Of a stretch of DNA of 64,000 nt, positions 1 through 9,171 are shown one piece after another. The notes beneath the pieces are model-generated. The model was given only the letters and a program-made list of their open reading frames with translations, ran no database searches and was not told the DNA's origin. This DNA comes from Paraburkholderia caribensis (GTDB lineage Bacteria > Pseudomonadota > Gammaproteobacteria > Burkholderiales > Burkholderiaceae): NCBI RefSeq assembly GCF_002902945.1, contig NZ_CP026103.1, positions 186,001 to 250,000 of the forward strand, given 5' to 3'. Position 1 is the first letter of the stretch. Each line of letters starts with the position of its first letter. The position numbers and the translations under genes are program-made.

Positions 1-1
1 C

Positions 2-1117
2 GCGGGCATCTTTTTTCTCGGGTATTTCATCTTCGAGGTGCCGAGTAACCTGATTCTCGACCGCGTCGGCGCTCGCCGATGGATCGCGCGAATCATGGTC
101 ACGTGGGCCATCGTGTCGTGCGCAACCATGTTTGCACAGGACGCGACCTCGTTTTACATGCTGCGTTTTCTGCTCGGCGTCGCCGAAGCGGGCTTCTTCC
201 CCGGAATCGTGCTGTATCTGTCGAACTGGTTTCCGTCCGCCCGGCGCTCGCAGATCATCGCGCTCTTCATGACGGCCATTCCTGTGTCGGGGGCGATCGG
301 CGGTCCATTGTCGGGTTGGGTGATGTCGCACTTTGCCGGTGTTTATGGCGTAGCGGGCTGGAAGTGGCTGTTCGTCGTCGAAGGTCTCGGTTCGCTCGTG
401 GTCGGCATCGCGGCGTTCTTCCTGCTTTATGACCGCATCGACTCCGTCAAATGGCTCAGCGCCGAAGAAAAGACACGCCTTACCGCCGATTTGCGCCGCG
501 ATGCTGCGACGCGCGTCGAACACTCGGTGCGGGGCGCATTCGCAAGTGGCCGGGTCTGGTTGCTCGGCCTCACGTACTTCTGTATCGCGATGGGCAATTA
601 CGGCCTCGCATTCTGGGTGCCGACCATTATCAAGGCGAGCGGGGTCGCGAGCATTGCGAACATCGGCTGGCTGTCGGCAGTGCCCTCGCTCATCAGCGCC
701 GTTGCGATGGTGCTGATCGCACGGCATGCAGACCGTCGCGGGGAGCGCCGTCGTCATGTTGCCGTGTGCTGCACGATCGGCGCGCTCGGGCTGCTGGCAT
801 CGGTGCTGTTCGCATCGAATGTCGGACTGTCTCTCGTCGCGTTGGTGGTTGCGGCTATCGGCATCAACTCGATCGCGCCAGTGTTCTGGGGCATTCCTAC
901 TGCAATGATGGGCGGCGCGGGTGCGGCCGCTGCAATCGCGGTCATCAATTGCACTGGAAATCTCGCGGGATTCGTGAGCCCGTTCATGGTCGGCTGGCTC
1001 TCCGATCTGAGCGGTGGCAAGTTGCTTCCCGGCATGATCGCGATCGCGGTTGCGCTAGTTATCGGCGCGCTGCTGGTGCTGACGATGCCCGCGCGTCAGT
1101 CCAAACCTCTGTCGTAA
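2..1117 (+). CDS. MFS permease, anion:cation symporter type (5' truncated by window edge)
   Basis: Inner-membrane major facilitator permease, seen only as its last 371 codons: the frame is open from base 2, so the start and roughly the first helix lie upstream. The stretch FEVPSNLILDRVGARRW resembles the loop after TM2 in the ACS family (tartrate, galactonate, phthalate permeases). Further hydrophobic helices follow, with a polar central loop near the middle (KWLSAEEKTRLTADLRRD). The stop TAA shares its last A with the ATG of the next gene (TAATG), so the two are probably translationally coupled. The following genes encode a dehydrogenase, a sugar-acid dehydratase and a beta-hydroxyacid dehydrogenase, so the substrate is probably a sugar acid or similar hydroxy acid. 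The family is clear; the substrate is inference. Confidence 0.85.
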   Translation, partial: AGIFFLGYFIFEVPSNLILDRVGARRWIARIMVTWAIVSCATMFAQDATSFYMLRFLLGVAEAGFFPGIVLYLSNWFPSARRSQIIALFMTAIPVSGAIGGPLSGWVMSHFAGVYGVAGWKWLFVVEGLGSLVVGIAAFFLLYDRIDSVKWLSAEEKTRLTADLRRDAATRVEHSVRGAFASGRVWLLGLTYFCIAMGNYGLAFWVPTIIKASGVASIANIGWLSAVPSLISAVAMVLIARHADRRGERRRHVAVCCTIGALGLLASVLFASNVGLSLVALVVAAIGINSIAPVFWGIPTAMMGGAGAAAAIAVINCTGNLAGFVSPFMVGWLSDLSGGKLLPGMIAIAVALVIGALLVLTMPARQSKPLS

Positions 1118-1917
1118 TGGATCTTTCGATGAAACCAGAAACTCGGCCTGTGTGCATGATCACGGGCGCGGCAAGCGGGATTGGCGCAGCGACGGCGTTG
1201 CGCTTCGCGCGTGCGGGATATGTAGTCGCAATCGGCAACTTCGATGCTTCCACCCGAGAAAGTGCGGAGACTGTGGCGGCCGCCTGCCGCGATGCGGGCA
1301 GCGACACGCTGATATTCGACGCCGACGTCGGCAGCGACGCGGATTGCCGCGCGGCCGTCGCGAGCGTGACGAGGCGCTTCGGCCGACTCGATGCACTAGT
1401 GAACTGCGCGGGAACAACGAAGGTAATCACGCACGACGCATTCGACCAGCTCGACGCCAATGAATTCGAGCGCGTGTATCGCGTGAACACAATCGGCCTG
1501 TATCAGATGACGCGTGCGGCTGCCCCGTTGCTGCGAGAAAGCGCAACGCAGTCACGCAGCACGAGCGTCATCAACATTTCGTCGCTGGCGGCGCTGAATG
1601 GAACGGGTTCGTCGCTTGCGTATGCGGCGTCCAAAGGCGCGGTCAATACGATGACGCTGTCGCTCGCACGTTCTCTCTCGCCGCACGTGCGCGTCAATGC
1701 AATTGCACCCGGCATGGTCGATGACGGCCTGCTGTTCCGCGCGCTCGACGCGTCGCGCTACGCCGCCGTGATCGACCGCATGACGACGAACGCGCCGCTC
1801 AAGCGCGTGTCGCTTCCCGGCGAGATCGCCGACATTGCGTGGTTCCTGTGCACCGCGCCCTCGATAACGGGGCAAGTCATCGCCGCCGAAAACGGCCTGT
1901 TGCTCAATAACGGCTGA
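1117..1917 (+). CDS. Short-chain dehydrogenase/reductase (SDR, classical)
   Basis: NAD(P)-dependent alcohol/keto oxidoreductase of 266 residues, the normal length for classical SDRs. It has the Rossmann motif TGAASGIG at residues 16-23, the NCAG motif at 96-99, N124, S156 and the catalytic Y169-x3-K173. The frame stays open far upstream through the permease gene, but similarity begins only here. The start chosen is the ATG at 1117 that overlaps the permease stop; M5 is an alternative. The 19-base gap to the dehydratase points to one operon. A role in oxidising or reducing the hydroxy acid handled by the neighbouring dehydratase is inferred from context. Confidence 0.85.
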   Translation: MDLSMKPETRPVCMITGAASGIGAATALRFARAGYVVAIGNFDASTRESAETVAAACRDAGSDTLIFDADVGSDADCRAAVASVTRRFGRLDALVNCAGTTKVITHDAFDQLDANEFERVYRVNTIGLYQMTRAAAPLLRESATQSRSTSVINISSLAALNGTGSSLAYAASKGAVNTMTLSLARSLSPHVRVNAIAPGMVDDGLLFRALDASRYAAVIDRMTTNAPLKRVSLPGEIADIAWFLCTAPSITGQVIAAENGLLLNNG

Positions 1918-1936
1918 ACTCACTGAAACCACCGAC

Positions 1937-3712
1937 ATGTCCCACTTTCAGAGCAAGAAGCCGCTCGGCAAACACCGTTCACGCATGGTCACCGAGGGCG
2001 TAACGCGCGCGCCGCATCGCGCATTTCTGCGCGCGACCGGTCTCGACGACGAATCGATGCAAAAGCCCTTCGTCGCAATCGTCGATACATTCGGCGAGAA
2101 CACACCCTGTTCGATGTCGCTCAACGCGGTGTCTGACAATGCCCGGCTCGGCGTCGCTGCGGGCGGTGGCGTACCGATCCGCGGCTCGGCGATTTCCGTA
2201 TCAGACGGCACGTCGATGAATCATCAGGGTATGCGCATGAGCCTCGTATCGCGCGAGGTCGTAGCCGACAGCGTAGAACTGTTCGTGCGCGCGCACGGCT
2301 ACGATGCGCTGGTCGGTGTAGCGGGATGCGACAAGACGTTGCCCGGCATCCTGATGGGCATGGTTCGCGTGAATGTGCCGGGCGTGTTCCTGTTCGGCGG
2401 GGCGATGCTGCCCGGCACTGCGCCTGGCCAGCTTCCTGGCGGCACGGGTCACGGACTGCGCCGTCAGGCGACGATCCTGACGGCAATCGAAGCGGTCGGC
2501 ACGGCGCAACGCGGCGACATCACGCGAGCGCAACTCGATGCAATCGAAAAACGCTGTACGCCGACTGCCGGCTCGTGTCCGGGACAGTTCACCGCGAACA
2601 CCATGGCGATGGTCGCCGAGACGCTCGGTCTCGCGCCGCCCGGTTCAGCGATGGTGCCTGCCGTCTACAGCGAACGCATTGCGATTGCACGACGCGCCGG
2701 TGAAACGGTGATGCGCACGCTGATGCATGGCGGCCCGCTGCCGCGCGATCTCGTCACGATGAAGAGCCTGGAAAACGCGTGCGCCGCCGTCGCAGCGACG
2801 GGAGGCTCGACCAACGCCGCATTGCATATCCCGGCGATCGCGCACGAGGCGGGTATCCGTTTCACACTCGACGATGTGGAACGCGTGTTTGCCCGCATCC
2901 CGTTGATCGGCGATCTGCAACCGGGCGGACGATATCTCGCGCAAGACCTGCACCATGCGGGCGGCGTGCCTGTCGTGCTGAAGGCACTGCTCAAAGGCGG
3001 GCATCTGCACGGCGACGTGCTGACCCTTGATGGCCGCACACTCGAAGAGGTGCTCGTCGATGCAGCCGATCCGGACGGCGAAGTGGTGCGCGCTTGCGAT
3101 ACGCCCCTTGGAGAAAACGGCGGACTTGTGATCTTGCGCGGTAATCTCGCGCCCGACGGCGCGTGCCTGAAAGTCGCGGGCCTGAAGTCGCTGCGTTTCG
3201 AAGGGACGGCGCGCATTTTCGAATGCGAAGAGGACTGTATGGCCCTAGTCGCTGCGCGCAGCTACAACGAAGGTGACGTGCTCGTGATCCGGAATGAAGG
3301 ACCGAAGGGCGGTCCGGGCATGCGCGAGATGCTGAGTGTGACGGCGGCGATTTACGGGCAGGGTATGGGCGAAAGGGTCGCGTTGCTCACGGACGGACGC
3401 TTCTCTGGCGCCACGCGCGGCATGTGTATCGGATATGTCGGTCCGGAAGCTGCTATGGGTGGACCGATTGCGTTGCTGCGCGATGGCGACCGGATTGTCA
3501 TCGACGCGATAGCGCGCACGCTCGACGTTCAGGTAGACGAGGACGAACTCGTGCGTCGTCGCGCGGCGTTGGCACCGCGCGCACCACGCCGGCTGGCGGG
3601 TGTGCTCGAAAAATACGAGGCGCTGGTGCGACCCGCGAATCTTGGCGCGGTCACGCATTCGGGCGCGCTCGAATGGCCGTACGATGCGCCCACACACGGA
3701 GACGAAGCATGA
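1937..3712 (+). CDS. IlvD/Edd-family dehydratase (sugar-acid dehydratase-like)
   Basis: Iron-sulfur dehydratase of 591 residues that would convert a 2,3-dihydroxy or aldonic acid to the 2-keto-3-deoxy product. The three cysteines expected for the cluster are present: C58 in GENTPC, C131 in GCDKTLPG and C214 in AGSCPGQF. The C-terminal half carries the family's GPKGGPGMREM and TDGRFSG motifs. Family members act either in branched-chain amino acid synthesis (IlvD) or on pentonates and hexonates. Its place between a sugar-acid-type permease and a beta-hydroxyacid dehydrogenase favours the catabolic role, but sequence alone does not settle this. The stop overlaps the next start as ATGA. Confidence 0.88.
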   Translation: MSHFQSKKPLGKHRSRMVTEGVTRAPHRAFLRATGLDDESMQKPFVAIVDTFGENTPCSMSLNAVSDNARLGVAAGGGVPIRGSAISVSDGTSMNHQGMRMSLVSREVVADSVELFVRAHGYDALVGVAGCDKTLPGILMGMVRVNVPGVFLFGGAMLPGTAPGQLPGGTGHGLRRQATILTAIEAVGTAQRGDITRAQLDAIEKRCTPTAGSCPGQFTANTMAMVAETLGLAPPGSAMVPAVYSERIAIARRAGETVMRTLMHGGPLPRDLVTMKSLENACAAVAATGGSTNAALHIPAIAHEAGIRFTLDDVERVFARIPLIGDLQPGGRYLAQDLHHAGGVPVVLKALLKGGHLHGDVLTLDGRTLEEVLVDAADPDGEVVRACDTPLGENGGLVILRGNLAPDGACLKVAGLKSLRFEGTARIFECEEDCMALVAARSYNEGDVLVIRNEGPKGGPGMREMLSVTAAIYGQGMGERVALLTDGRFSGATRGMCIGYVGPEAAMGGPIALLRDGDRIVIDAIARTLDVQVDEDELVRRRAALAPRAPRRLAGVLEKYEALVRPANLGAVTHSGALEWPYDAPTHGDEA

Positions 3713-4614
3713 GTGCGCCGGATGGATCGATGCGGGTCGGCTTTTGCGGACTCGGGAAGATGGGCTGGCCGATGGCGCAGCGTCTCGTAGCAGCGGGGCA
3801 TCGTGTAGCGGTCTGGAATCGTTCACATGACAAGTCGAAGGCGTTCGAAAAGGAAACTGCGACGGCATTGTGTGTCGCTTGCGAGACACCGCGGGACGTT
3901 GCCGCGCGATCCGACATCGTCCTGCTATGTCTCGCCGATGGCAATGCCGTCGAGGATGTCGCATTCGGCACGGATGGTCTTGCCTCAGGCGTGCTTCACG
4001 TCGCGGGACTGACCGTCGTCGATCATTCGACGCTTTCGGTTTCCCACGCGCGCTCGCTGGCGAATCGCTGGCAGTCGGCAATAACGGACGGTGCGTGGAT
4101 CGATGCGCCCGTATCGGGCGGGGTTGCAGGCGCAGCGGCTGGGACGCTTGCCATCATGGCTGGCGGCGAAGCGGAACGTATCGCTGCAATCGAAAGCGTG
4201 CTTGGCGCATTCGCCGCGCGAGTCACGCGCATGGGGGAGAGCGGTGCAGGCCAGGCAACGAAGCTCGTGAACCAGATCATCGTAATGACCACGATCGCAG
4301 CGATCGCAGAGGGCACGCTGCTCGCGCAGCATGGCGGCATCGACACGGCTCGTATTCCCGCTGCGCTTGCGGGAGGCTGGGCGGATTCGGTCCTTTTGCA
4401 AACATTGCAGCCGCGTATGGTCGTGCCACCGCAGCAACCCACGGGTTCGATACGCACCATGCTCAAGGATCTCAATGCCATCAACGAGTTTGCGACGGAG
4501 TGCGCAATCGTGCTGCCCATAGCGAGTCGTGTCCGCGACTGGTTGACGCGTGCCGTGAATGAAGGCCTCGGAGATGCCGATATCTCGCAGGTCGTGCTGG
4601 CTTCGGTGGAATGA
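3709..4614 (+). CDS. NAD(P)-dependent beta-hydroxyacid dehydrogenase (HIBADH family)
   Basis: Oxidoreductase of 301 residues in the 3-hydroxyisobutyrate/tartronate-semialdehyde reductase/threonate dehydrogenase family. The N-terminal Rossmann motif GLGKMG lies at residues 14-19, the substrate-binding motif is DAPVSGG, and the catalytic lysine is K185 in GQATKLVNQ. The frame is open for 285 bases upstream inside the dehydratase gene; the start at 3709 was chosen because it overlaps the dehydratase stop as ATGA and gives the usual family length. Likely performs a redox step on the C3-C5 hydroxy acid released by this operon. The exact substrate is not readable from sequence. Confidence 0.85.
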   Translation: MSAPDGSMRVGFCGLGKMGWPMAQRLVAAGHRVAVWNRSHDKSKAFEKETATALCVACETPRDVAARSDIVLLCLADGNAVEDVAFGTDGLASGVLHVAGLTVVDHSTLSVSHARSLANRWQSAITDGAWIDAPVSGGVAGAAAGTLAIMAGGEAERIAAIESVLGAFAARVTRMGESGAGQATKLVNQIIVMTTIAAIAEGTLLAQHGGIDTARIPAALAGGWADSVLLQTLQPRMVVPPQQPTGSIRTMLKDLNAINEFATECAIVLPIASRVRDWLTRAVNEGLGDADISQVVLASVE

Positions 4615-4679
4615 TTTCTGGTGAGTGCAGGGCAACTAGAGCGTGAGACTGTCAGCCTCCCCAACTCACCGCAGCAGCC

Positions 4680-5612
4680 CTAACTCGCGCCGACGGCCCC
4701 GTTATTGCCCGTCAACTCGATAACAAAATCCAGAAAAGCCCTCGTCTTTGCCGGCATGTGGTGCCGCGACGGGTAGTAGGCGTAAAAGGGATACCGCTCG
4801 TCTGTCCATTCGGGAAACAGATTGACCAACCGACCCTCGGCAATCAGATGCTCGGCACCAAGCAGCAGCATCTGTGCAATCCCAGAGCCGGCGAGGCATG
4901 CATTCAGGAGCGCGCCGGGATCGTTGACCGTGAGGCGACCTCGGGTGTCGACCAGAATGCGTTTGCGCTTGCGATGGAATTCCCAGCGGAACGGCTTGCC
5001 CGTCTCCGGGTTACGAAATTCAAGACATCTGTGGATTCCGCTTTCAAGTTCTTCCGGTTTGGCCGGGCGTCCCCAGCGGGCGATATACGACGGCGCCGCG
5101 ACCGTCACAATGCCGCTATCGAGCAGTTTTCGCGCGACCAGGGTGGATGCCCTGGGCTCGCCGAATCGCAGCGCGAGGTCGAAGCCGTCCATGACGAGGT
5201 CGCCCAGACTGTCTCGCGCAATGAACTCGATTTCGAGTTCGGGGTGCGCGTCCATGAACGCATCGAGCCGTTGTCCGAGAATGGTCCGGTAGAAAACGGG
5301 ATCGAGATTGACTCTCAGCTTTCCGCGCACAGCCGACGCGCCACCTGCCGCGGCAGCGGCGGCTTCCTCCAGCCCTGCGAGGTGGGGCATGACCTGCTCG
5401 TAAAATCGGCGGCCTTCTTCGGTCAGGGAGACGGAGCGTGTCGTCCGGTTGAAGAGCCGGATCTTCAATTTCTTTTCCAGCCTCGCAATCGCCCGGCTGA
5501 CGCCTGGCGGTGACATTTCTAACACTTCCGAAGCGGCGGCAAACGTCCCTGCATCGACTACCGCAGCGAACACGCTAATGCCGCCGGACAGCTTCTCGCT
5601 ACTGGATTTCAT
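4680..5612 (-). CDS. LysR-family transcriptional regulator
   Basis: DNA-binding regulator with an N-terminal winged helix-turn-helix (about residues 8-66; SPPGVSRAIARLEKKL is the recognition region) and a LysR substrate-binding domain ending in the usual PSRHMPAKTRAFLDF-type tail. The frame extends to an ATG at 5711, but starting at 5612 (MKSSSEKLSGG) gives 310 residues, typical of the family. Neither start has a convincing ribosome binding site, so the start is not certain. The gene is divergent from the esterase operon at 5828, the classical LysR arrangement. A perfect dyad at 5720-5736 is a good operator candidate. Predicted target: the 5828-9171 operon (inference). Confidence 0.85.
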   Translation of the reverse strand: MKSSSEKLSGGISVFAAVVDAGTFAAASEVLEMSPPGVSRAIARLEKKLKIRLFNRTTRSVSLTEEGRRFYEQVMPHLAGLEEAAAAAAGGASAVRGKLRVNLDPVFYRTILGQRLDAFMDAHPELEIEFIARDSLGDLVMDGFDLALRFGEPRASTLVARKLLDSGIVTVAAPSYIARWGRPAKPEELESGIHRCLEFRNPETGKPFRWEFHRKRKRILVDTRGRLTVNDPGALLNACLAGSGIAQMLLLGAEHLIAEGRLVNLFPEWTDERYPFYAYYPSRHHMPAKTRAFLDFVIELTGNNGAVGAS

Positions 5613-5719
5613 GGTCGCGTGTAGTACGGGTGGTGGATCGCAAGCGATCGGCTTAACAACAGCACAGCGTCTTCGCACCGGACGGCCATGCCGCATGCAG
5701 AATTCAATCATGCCTCATT

Positions 5720-5736
5720 AGTGACTAAGTGTCACT
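5720..5736. promoter_or_regulatory. Perfect dyad AGTGAC-N5-GTCACT, candidate LysR operator
   Basis: Six-base perfect inverted repeat with a 5-base AT-rich spacer, placed between the divergent LysR gene and the esterase gene. Seen directly in the sequence. Its role as an operator is inferred from position and symmetry. Confidence 0.45.
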
Positions 5737-5827
5737 TATCTAATGTCATCCGTGTCATTTGGTTTTGAGCGGCATTTCCGCAGAATGCACCTCACGGAAA
5801 CATCATCCATTCGCAGAGGAACAGGAA

Positions 5828-7141
5828 ATGACTGCCGGACTGAATCGTCGTCACCTTCTGAAGAGCGCTTCGAGCCTGCTAGCCGTCGCGACGCTTGGCG
5901 GGTTCGCAAGCCGAAATGCACAGGCCGCGCCGCTCCGTTCGACGGGAGACGCGGCGCTGATCCATCACCCCGCCTACACGCCAATCGATCAATGCCTGCA
6001 AGGGGCGGTCGACGACGGCACGGTAGCGGGTGTTGTCGCCATGGGTGCAACGGAACGCGGGCTCGTGTACGAGGGCGCGCGCGGCCGGACGAATGTTCAT
6101 GGTCGGGAGGCCATCGGCCCTGACACGATCTTCTGGCTCCTGTCGATGACCAAGGCCATTACAGCCACCGCGTGCATGCAACTCGTCGAACAGGGCAGGT
6201 TACGACTGGATCAGCCGGCGGGCGAGTTCCTCCCGCAGTTGAAGGCCCCCCGGATTCTCGACGGATTCGACGCTTCAGGGCAGCCGAAGCTGCGCCCGGC
6301 GCGTAACGCGATCACGGTGCGTCATCTGCTGACCCATACGTCTGGTTTCACATACAGCATCTGGAGCGACAGGCTTGGCCAGTACGAGAAGGCGACGGGC
6401 ATGCCGGACATCGGCTACTCGATGAACGGCGCATTCGCGGCGCCGCTCGAATTCGAGCCCGGTGAACGCTGGGAGTACGGCATCGGCATGGACTGGATCG
6501 GCAAGCTGGTCGAAGCGGTGACGGACCAGTCGCTGGAGGTCTACTTCCGCGAGCACATCTTCGAACCGCTGGGGATGCGCAACACGGGCTTCCTGATCGG
6601 CAGCGCACAGAAACAGCGCGTCGCCGCCATGCACAGGCGTCAGGGAGATGGGTCGCTGGCGATCGAGCCGTTCGAGATCAACCAGCGACCTGAGTTCTTC
6701 ATGGGCGGTGGTGGACTGTTCAGTACGCCGCGCGACTACATGGCGTTCCTCCAGATGCTGTTGAACAGCGGCACGTATCGCGGCGAGCGCGTGCTGCGTG
6801 CCGACACGGTCGCGATGATGTTCCGTAACCACATCGGTGATCTGCAGGTTACCGAAATGCAGACGGCGCAACCGTCGTGGTCGAACAGCTTCGATCAGTT
6901 TCCGGGCGCGGCACACAAGTGGGGATTGTCGTTTGACATCAATACACAGCCCGGACCCCATGGACGCAGTGCGGGCAGCGTGAGCTGGGCCGGGCTGCTG
7001 AACACGTACTTCTGGGTGGATCCCGTCAAGCGCGTCGCCGGATCGCTTTTTACGCAGATGCTGCCTTTCTACGATGCCCGCGTGGTGAATCTCTACGGGC
7101 AATTCGAACGGGCTTTTTACGACGGTCTGCAGCGCGCTTGA
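5828..7141 (+). CDS. Exported serine hydrolase of the beta-lactamase/family VIII esterase type
   Basis: Serine hydrolase of 437 residues. The N-terminus has a twin-arginine-like signal (NRRHLLK at 6-12, then a hydrophobic stretch to about residue 35), suggesting Tat export to the periplasm. The nucleophile motif is S106-M-T-K109. The second motif is at Y217 (WEYG), and a WAG tripeptide near the C-terminus stands where true class C beta-lactamases have KTG; this favours a family VIII carboxylesterase over a lactamase. The ATG at 5828 is preceded by AGGAACAGGAA, a good ribosome binding site; upstream in-frame starts are rejected. It heads an operon with an NmrA protein and an aldo/keto reductase. 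Substrate unknown. Confidence 0.82.
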   Translation: MTAGLNRRHLLKSASSLLAVATLGGFASRNAQAAPLRSTGDAALIHHPAYTPIDQCLQGAVDDGTVAGVVAMGATERGLVYEGARGRTNVHGREAIGPDTIFWLLSMTKAITATACMQLVEQGRLRLDQPAGEFLPQLKAPRILDGFDASGQPKLRPARNAITVRHLLTHTSGFTYSIWSDRLGQYEKATGMPDIGYSMNGAFAAPLEFEPGERWEYGIGMDWIGKLVEAVTDQSLEVYFREHIFEPLGMRNTGFLIGSAQKQRVAAMHRRQGDGSLAIEPFEINQRPEFFMGGGGLFSTPRDYMAFLQMLLNSGTYRGERVLRADTVAMMFRNHIGDLQVTEMQTAQPSWSNSFDQFPGAAHKWGLSFDINTQPGPHGRSAGSVSWAGLLNTYFWVDPVKRVAGSLFTQMLPFYDARVVNLYGQFERAFYDGLQRA

Positions 7142-7203
7142 GCGCCTGGCGGCCGCTGCTTCGGCGCGGCACGCTTTATTTACTCATGCAAGGAGAATGA
7201 ACA

Positions 7204-8070
7204 ATGTTTGCGATTACAGGAATCACGGGCAAGGTAGGCGGCGCAGTGGCCCGCCAGCTTCTCGCGGCAGGTCAACCGGTGCGTGCCGTTGTGCGCGACA
7301 TCACACGAGCAGGCCTCTGGGCAGAGCGCGGCTGCGAACTCGCGACGGCTCGCATGGAAGACGCTGCGTCGCTCACCGCCGCGTTCGAAGGCGCAACGGG
7401 TGTTTTCGTCCTGCCTCCTTCCGAGTTCGATCCGGAGCCTGGATTTCCCGAGGCGCGGGCGGTGATCGACGCCGTGTCGACGGCGCTTGTGAAAGCAAGG
7501 CCCGAAAAAGTGGTTTGCCTGTCGACGATCGGTGCCCAGGCGCAGGAAAGCAATCTGCTCACGCAGCGCACGTTGATGGAGCAGGCGTTGCGCGAGATGC
7601 CAATGCCCGTGACATTCCTGCGGCCGGGCTGGTTCATGGAGAACGCGGCATGGGACGTCGCGTCCGCGCGTGACGACGGTGTTATCGCGAGTTACCTGCA
7701 GCCGCTCGACAAGCCCGTACCGATGGTCGCTACAGCAGACGTCGGGCGAGTTGCGGCCGAGCTTCTTCAGCAGACGTGGAGCGGCGTACGCATTGTCGAG
7801 CTCGAAGGCCCGCGCCGTGTGTCGCCCAACGATCTCGCCTCCGCTTTCGCTCGCGTGCTCGATCGCCCTGTCCGCGCCGAGGTTGTGGACAGGCAGACTT
7901 GGGAAGCGCTGTTCCGCTCACAGGGCATGAAATATCCGCTGCCACGGATGCGCATGCTGGACGGATTCAACGAAGGTTGGATCGATTTCGAAACGCATCT
8001 TGATGACATAGCCCGCGGTGATGTCGAACTCGATACGGTTCTGGGCGAGCTTGTGTCACGTTCCGTCTGA
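7204..8070 (+). CDS. NmrA-like NAD(P)-binding oxidoreductase (atypical SDR)
   Basis: Protein of 288 residues with the atypical-SDR nucleotide motif G6-x2-G9-x2-G12 (TGITGKVGG) and an NmrA-type fold; it lacks the classical YxxxK pair at the usual place. Members include NAD(P)H sensors and small quinone or azo reductases. The start is supported by AGGAGAATGAACA before the ATG. It sits 62 bases after the esterase and 81 bases before the aldo/keto reductase, all on the same strand. A detoxification or redox role is only suggested by context. Confidence 0.8.
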   Translation: MFAITGITGKVGGAVARQLLAAGQPVRAVVRDITRAGLWAERGCELATARMEDAASLTAAFEGATGVFVLPPSEFDPEPGFPEARAVIDAVSTALVKARPEKVVCLSTIGAQAQESNLLTQRTLMEQALREMPMPVTFLRPGWFMENAAWDVASARDDGVIASYLQPLDKPVPMVATADVGRVAAELLQQTWSGVRIVELEGPRRVSPNDLASAFARVLDRPVRAEVVDRQTWEALFRSQGMKYPLPRMRMLDGFNEGWIDFETHLDDIARGDVELDTVLGELVSRSV

Positions 8071-8151
8071 ACGGGACCTGTCGGCCGACGCGGGGCAACT
8101 GCGCTTCGCCCGGCCATTGCATCATGTTGCCGCACGCACAAGGAACACGCG

Positions 8152-9171
8152 ATGGAATACAGCACACTAGGTAGAACCGGCCTGCGCGTCTCACGGCTGA
8201 GTCTGGGCGCAATGACATTCGGTGCCGGCTCGGGCATCTGGGGCGACATTGCCGGGCTGGACAGCGGTCAAGCCACCCGGCTCGTCGCGATGGCCGTGGA
8301 GCGCGGCGTCAACCTGATCGATACGGCGGACGCATACTCGCAGGGCGGCTCCGAAGAAGTCGTGGGGCAGGTGCTAAGCGCGCTGCGCCTCGATGAAAGC
8401 CGGATGCTCGTCGCGACCAAGGTCCGGCTACGCACCGGCTCCGGCCATAACGACGTGGGGTTGGGCCGCTCGCATATCATGCGCACGGTGGAGACAAGTC
8501 TGAAGAGAATCGGCCGGGATCACATCGACCTGTTCCAACTGCATGATCGCGACGCACTTGTGCCGCTCGATGAAACGCTTCGTGTTCTCGACGACCTGGT
8601 CACACAGGGCAAGGTACGCCACATTGGCGCATGCAATTTCAGCGCTGCCGATATTGAGCGAGCGTTCGGCATAACGATCCGCACAGATCGCATACCTCTT
8701 GCGAGCAATCAGGTTCACTACTCGCTGACGAGTCGCGACATCGAGCACGAAATCATGCCCGTCGCAACGACAAACAAGCTGGGCCTGCTGGTCTGGAGTC
8801 CGCTCGCAGGCGGTTACCTGAGCGGCAAGTACGCTCAGGCGGGCGGTACGGCCGGGCGCCGTACGAAACTCGACTTTCCGCCCGTTGATGCAGTCAGGGC
8901 CGAGCCTATCCTCGAGGTATTGCGTGAAGTGGCCAGTGAACTGGCCACTATGCCGGCGCAAGTCGCACTGGCCTGGTTACTTGCGCGCGCGCAGATTACT
9001 TCAGTCATCATCGGAGCTCGCACGCCCGAGCAGCTCGCGGCAAATCTCGATGCGCAAAACCTTCTGCTGACCTCTGAACAGCTCATGCGCCTCGATAAGG
9101 TCTCTGCGACGCCGGTGCCGTTTCCGCACTGGATGCAACACTTTCATGACCGGGACCGCGTTCTCCGGTGA
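8152..9171 (+). CDS. Aldo/keto reductase
   Basis: NADPH-dependent carbonyl reductase of 339 residues with a TIM-barrel aldo/keto reductase pattern. The catalytic tetrad is readable: D57 and Y62 in IDTADAY, K90 in VATK and H131 in LFQLHD. The C-terminal cofactor-binding region includes SVIIGARTPEQLAANL. The ribosome binding site AAGGAA lies about 7 bases before the ATG. Last gene of the esterase operon controlled, in all likelihood, by the divergent LysR. The coding sequence contains a perfect 10-base palindrome arm pair at 8928-8949. Confidence 0.87.
   Translation: MEYSTLGRTGLRVSRLSLGAMTFGAGSGIWGDIAGLDSGQATRLVAMAVERGVNLIDTADAYSQGGSEEVVGQVLSALRLDESRMLVATKVRLRTGSGHNDVGLGRSHIMRTVETSLKRIGRDHIDLFQLHDRDALVPLDETLRVLDDLVTQGKVRHIGACNFSAADIERAFGITIRTDRIPLASNQVHYSLTSRDIEHEIMPVATTNKLGLLVWSPLAGGYLSGKYAQAGGTAGRRTKLDFPPVDAVRAEPILEVLREVASELATMPAQVALAWLLARAQITSVIIGARTPEQLAANLDAQNLLLTSEQLMRLDKVSATPVPFPHWMQHFHDRDRVLR

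Noticed and set aside
451..1116. N-terminal extension of the SDR frame
   Set aside because: It runs through the permease gene in another phase and is Arg/His-rich; SDR similarity begins only after 1117, where TAATG gives a natural start.
3245..4081. 278-codon minus-strand frame
   Set aside because: Antisense to the dehydratase and dehydrogenase genes; Arg/Pro/Ser-rich without motifs.
4620..4670. GGTGAGT / ACTCACC pair between two convergent genes as a terminator
   Set aside because: The arms are only 7 bases and enclose a 37-base loop with no T-run.
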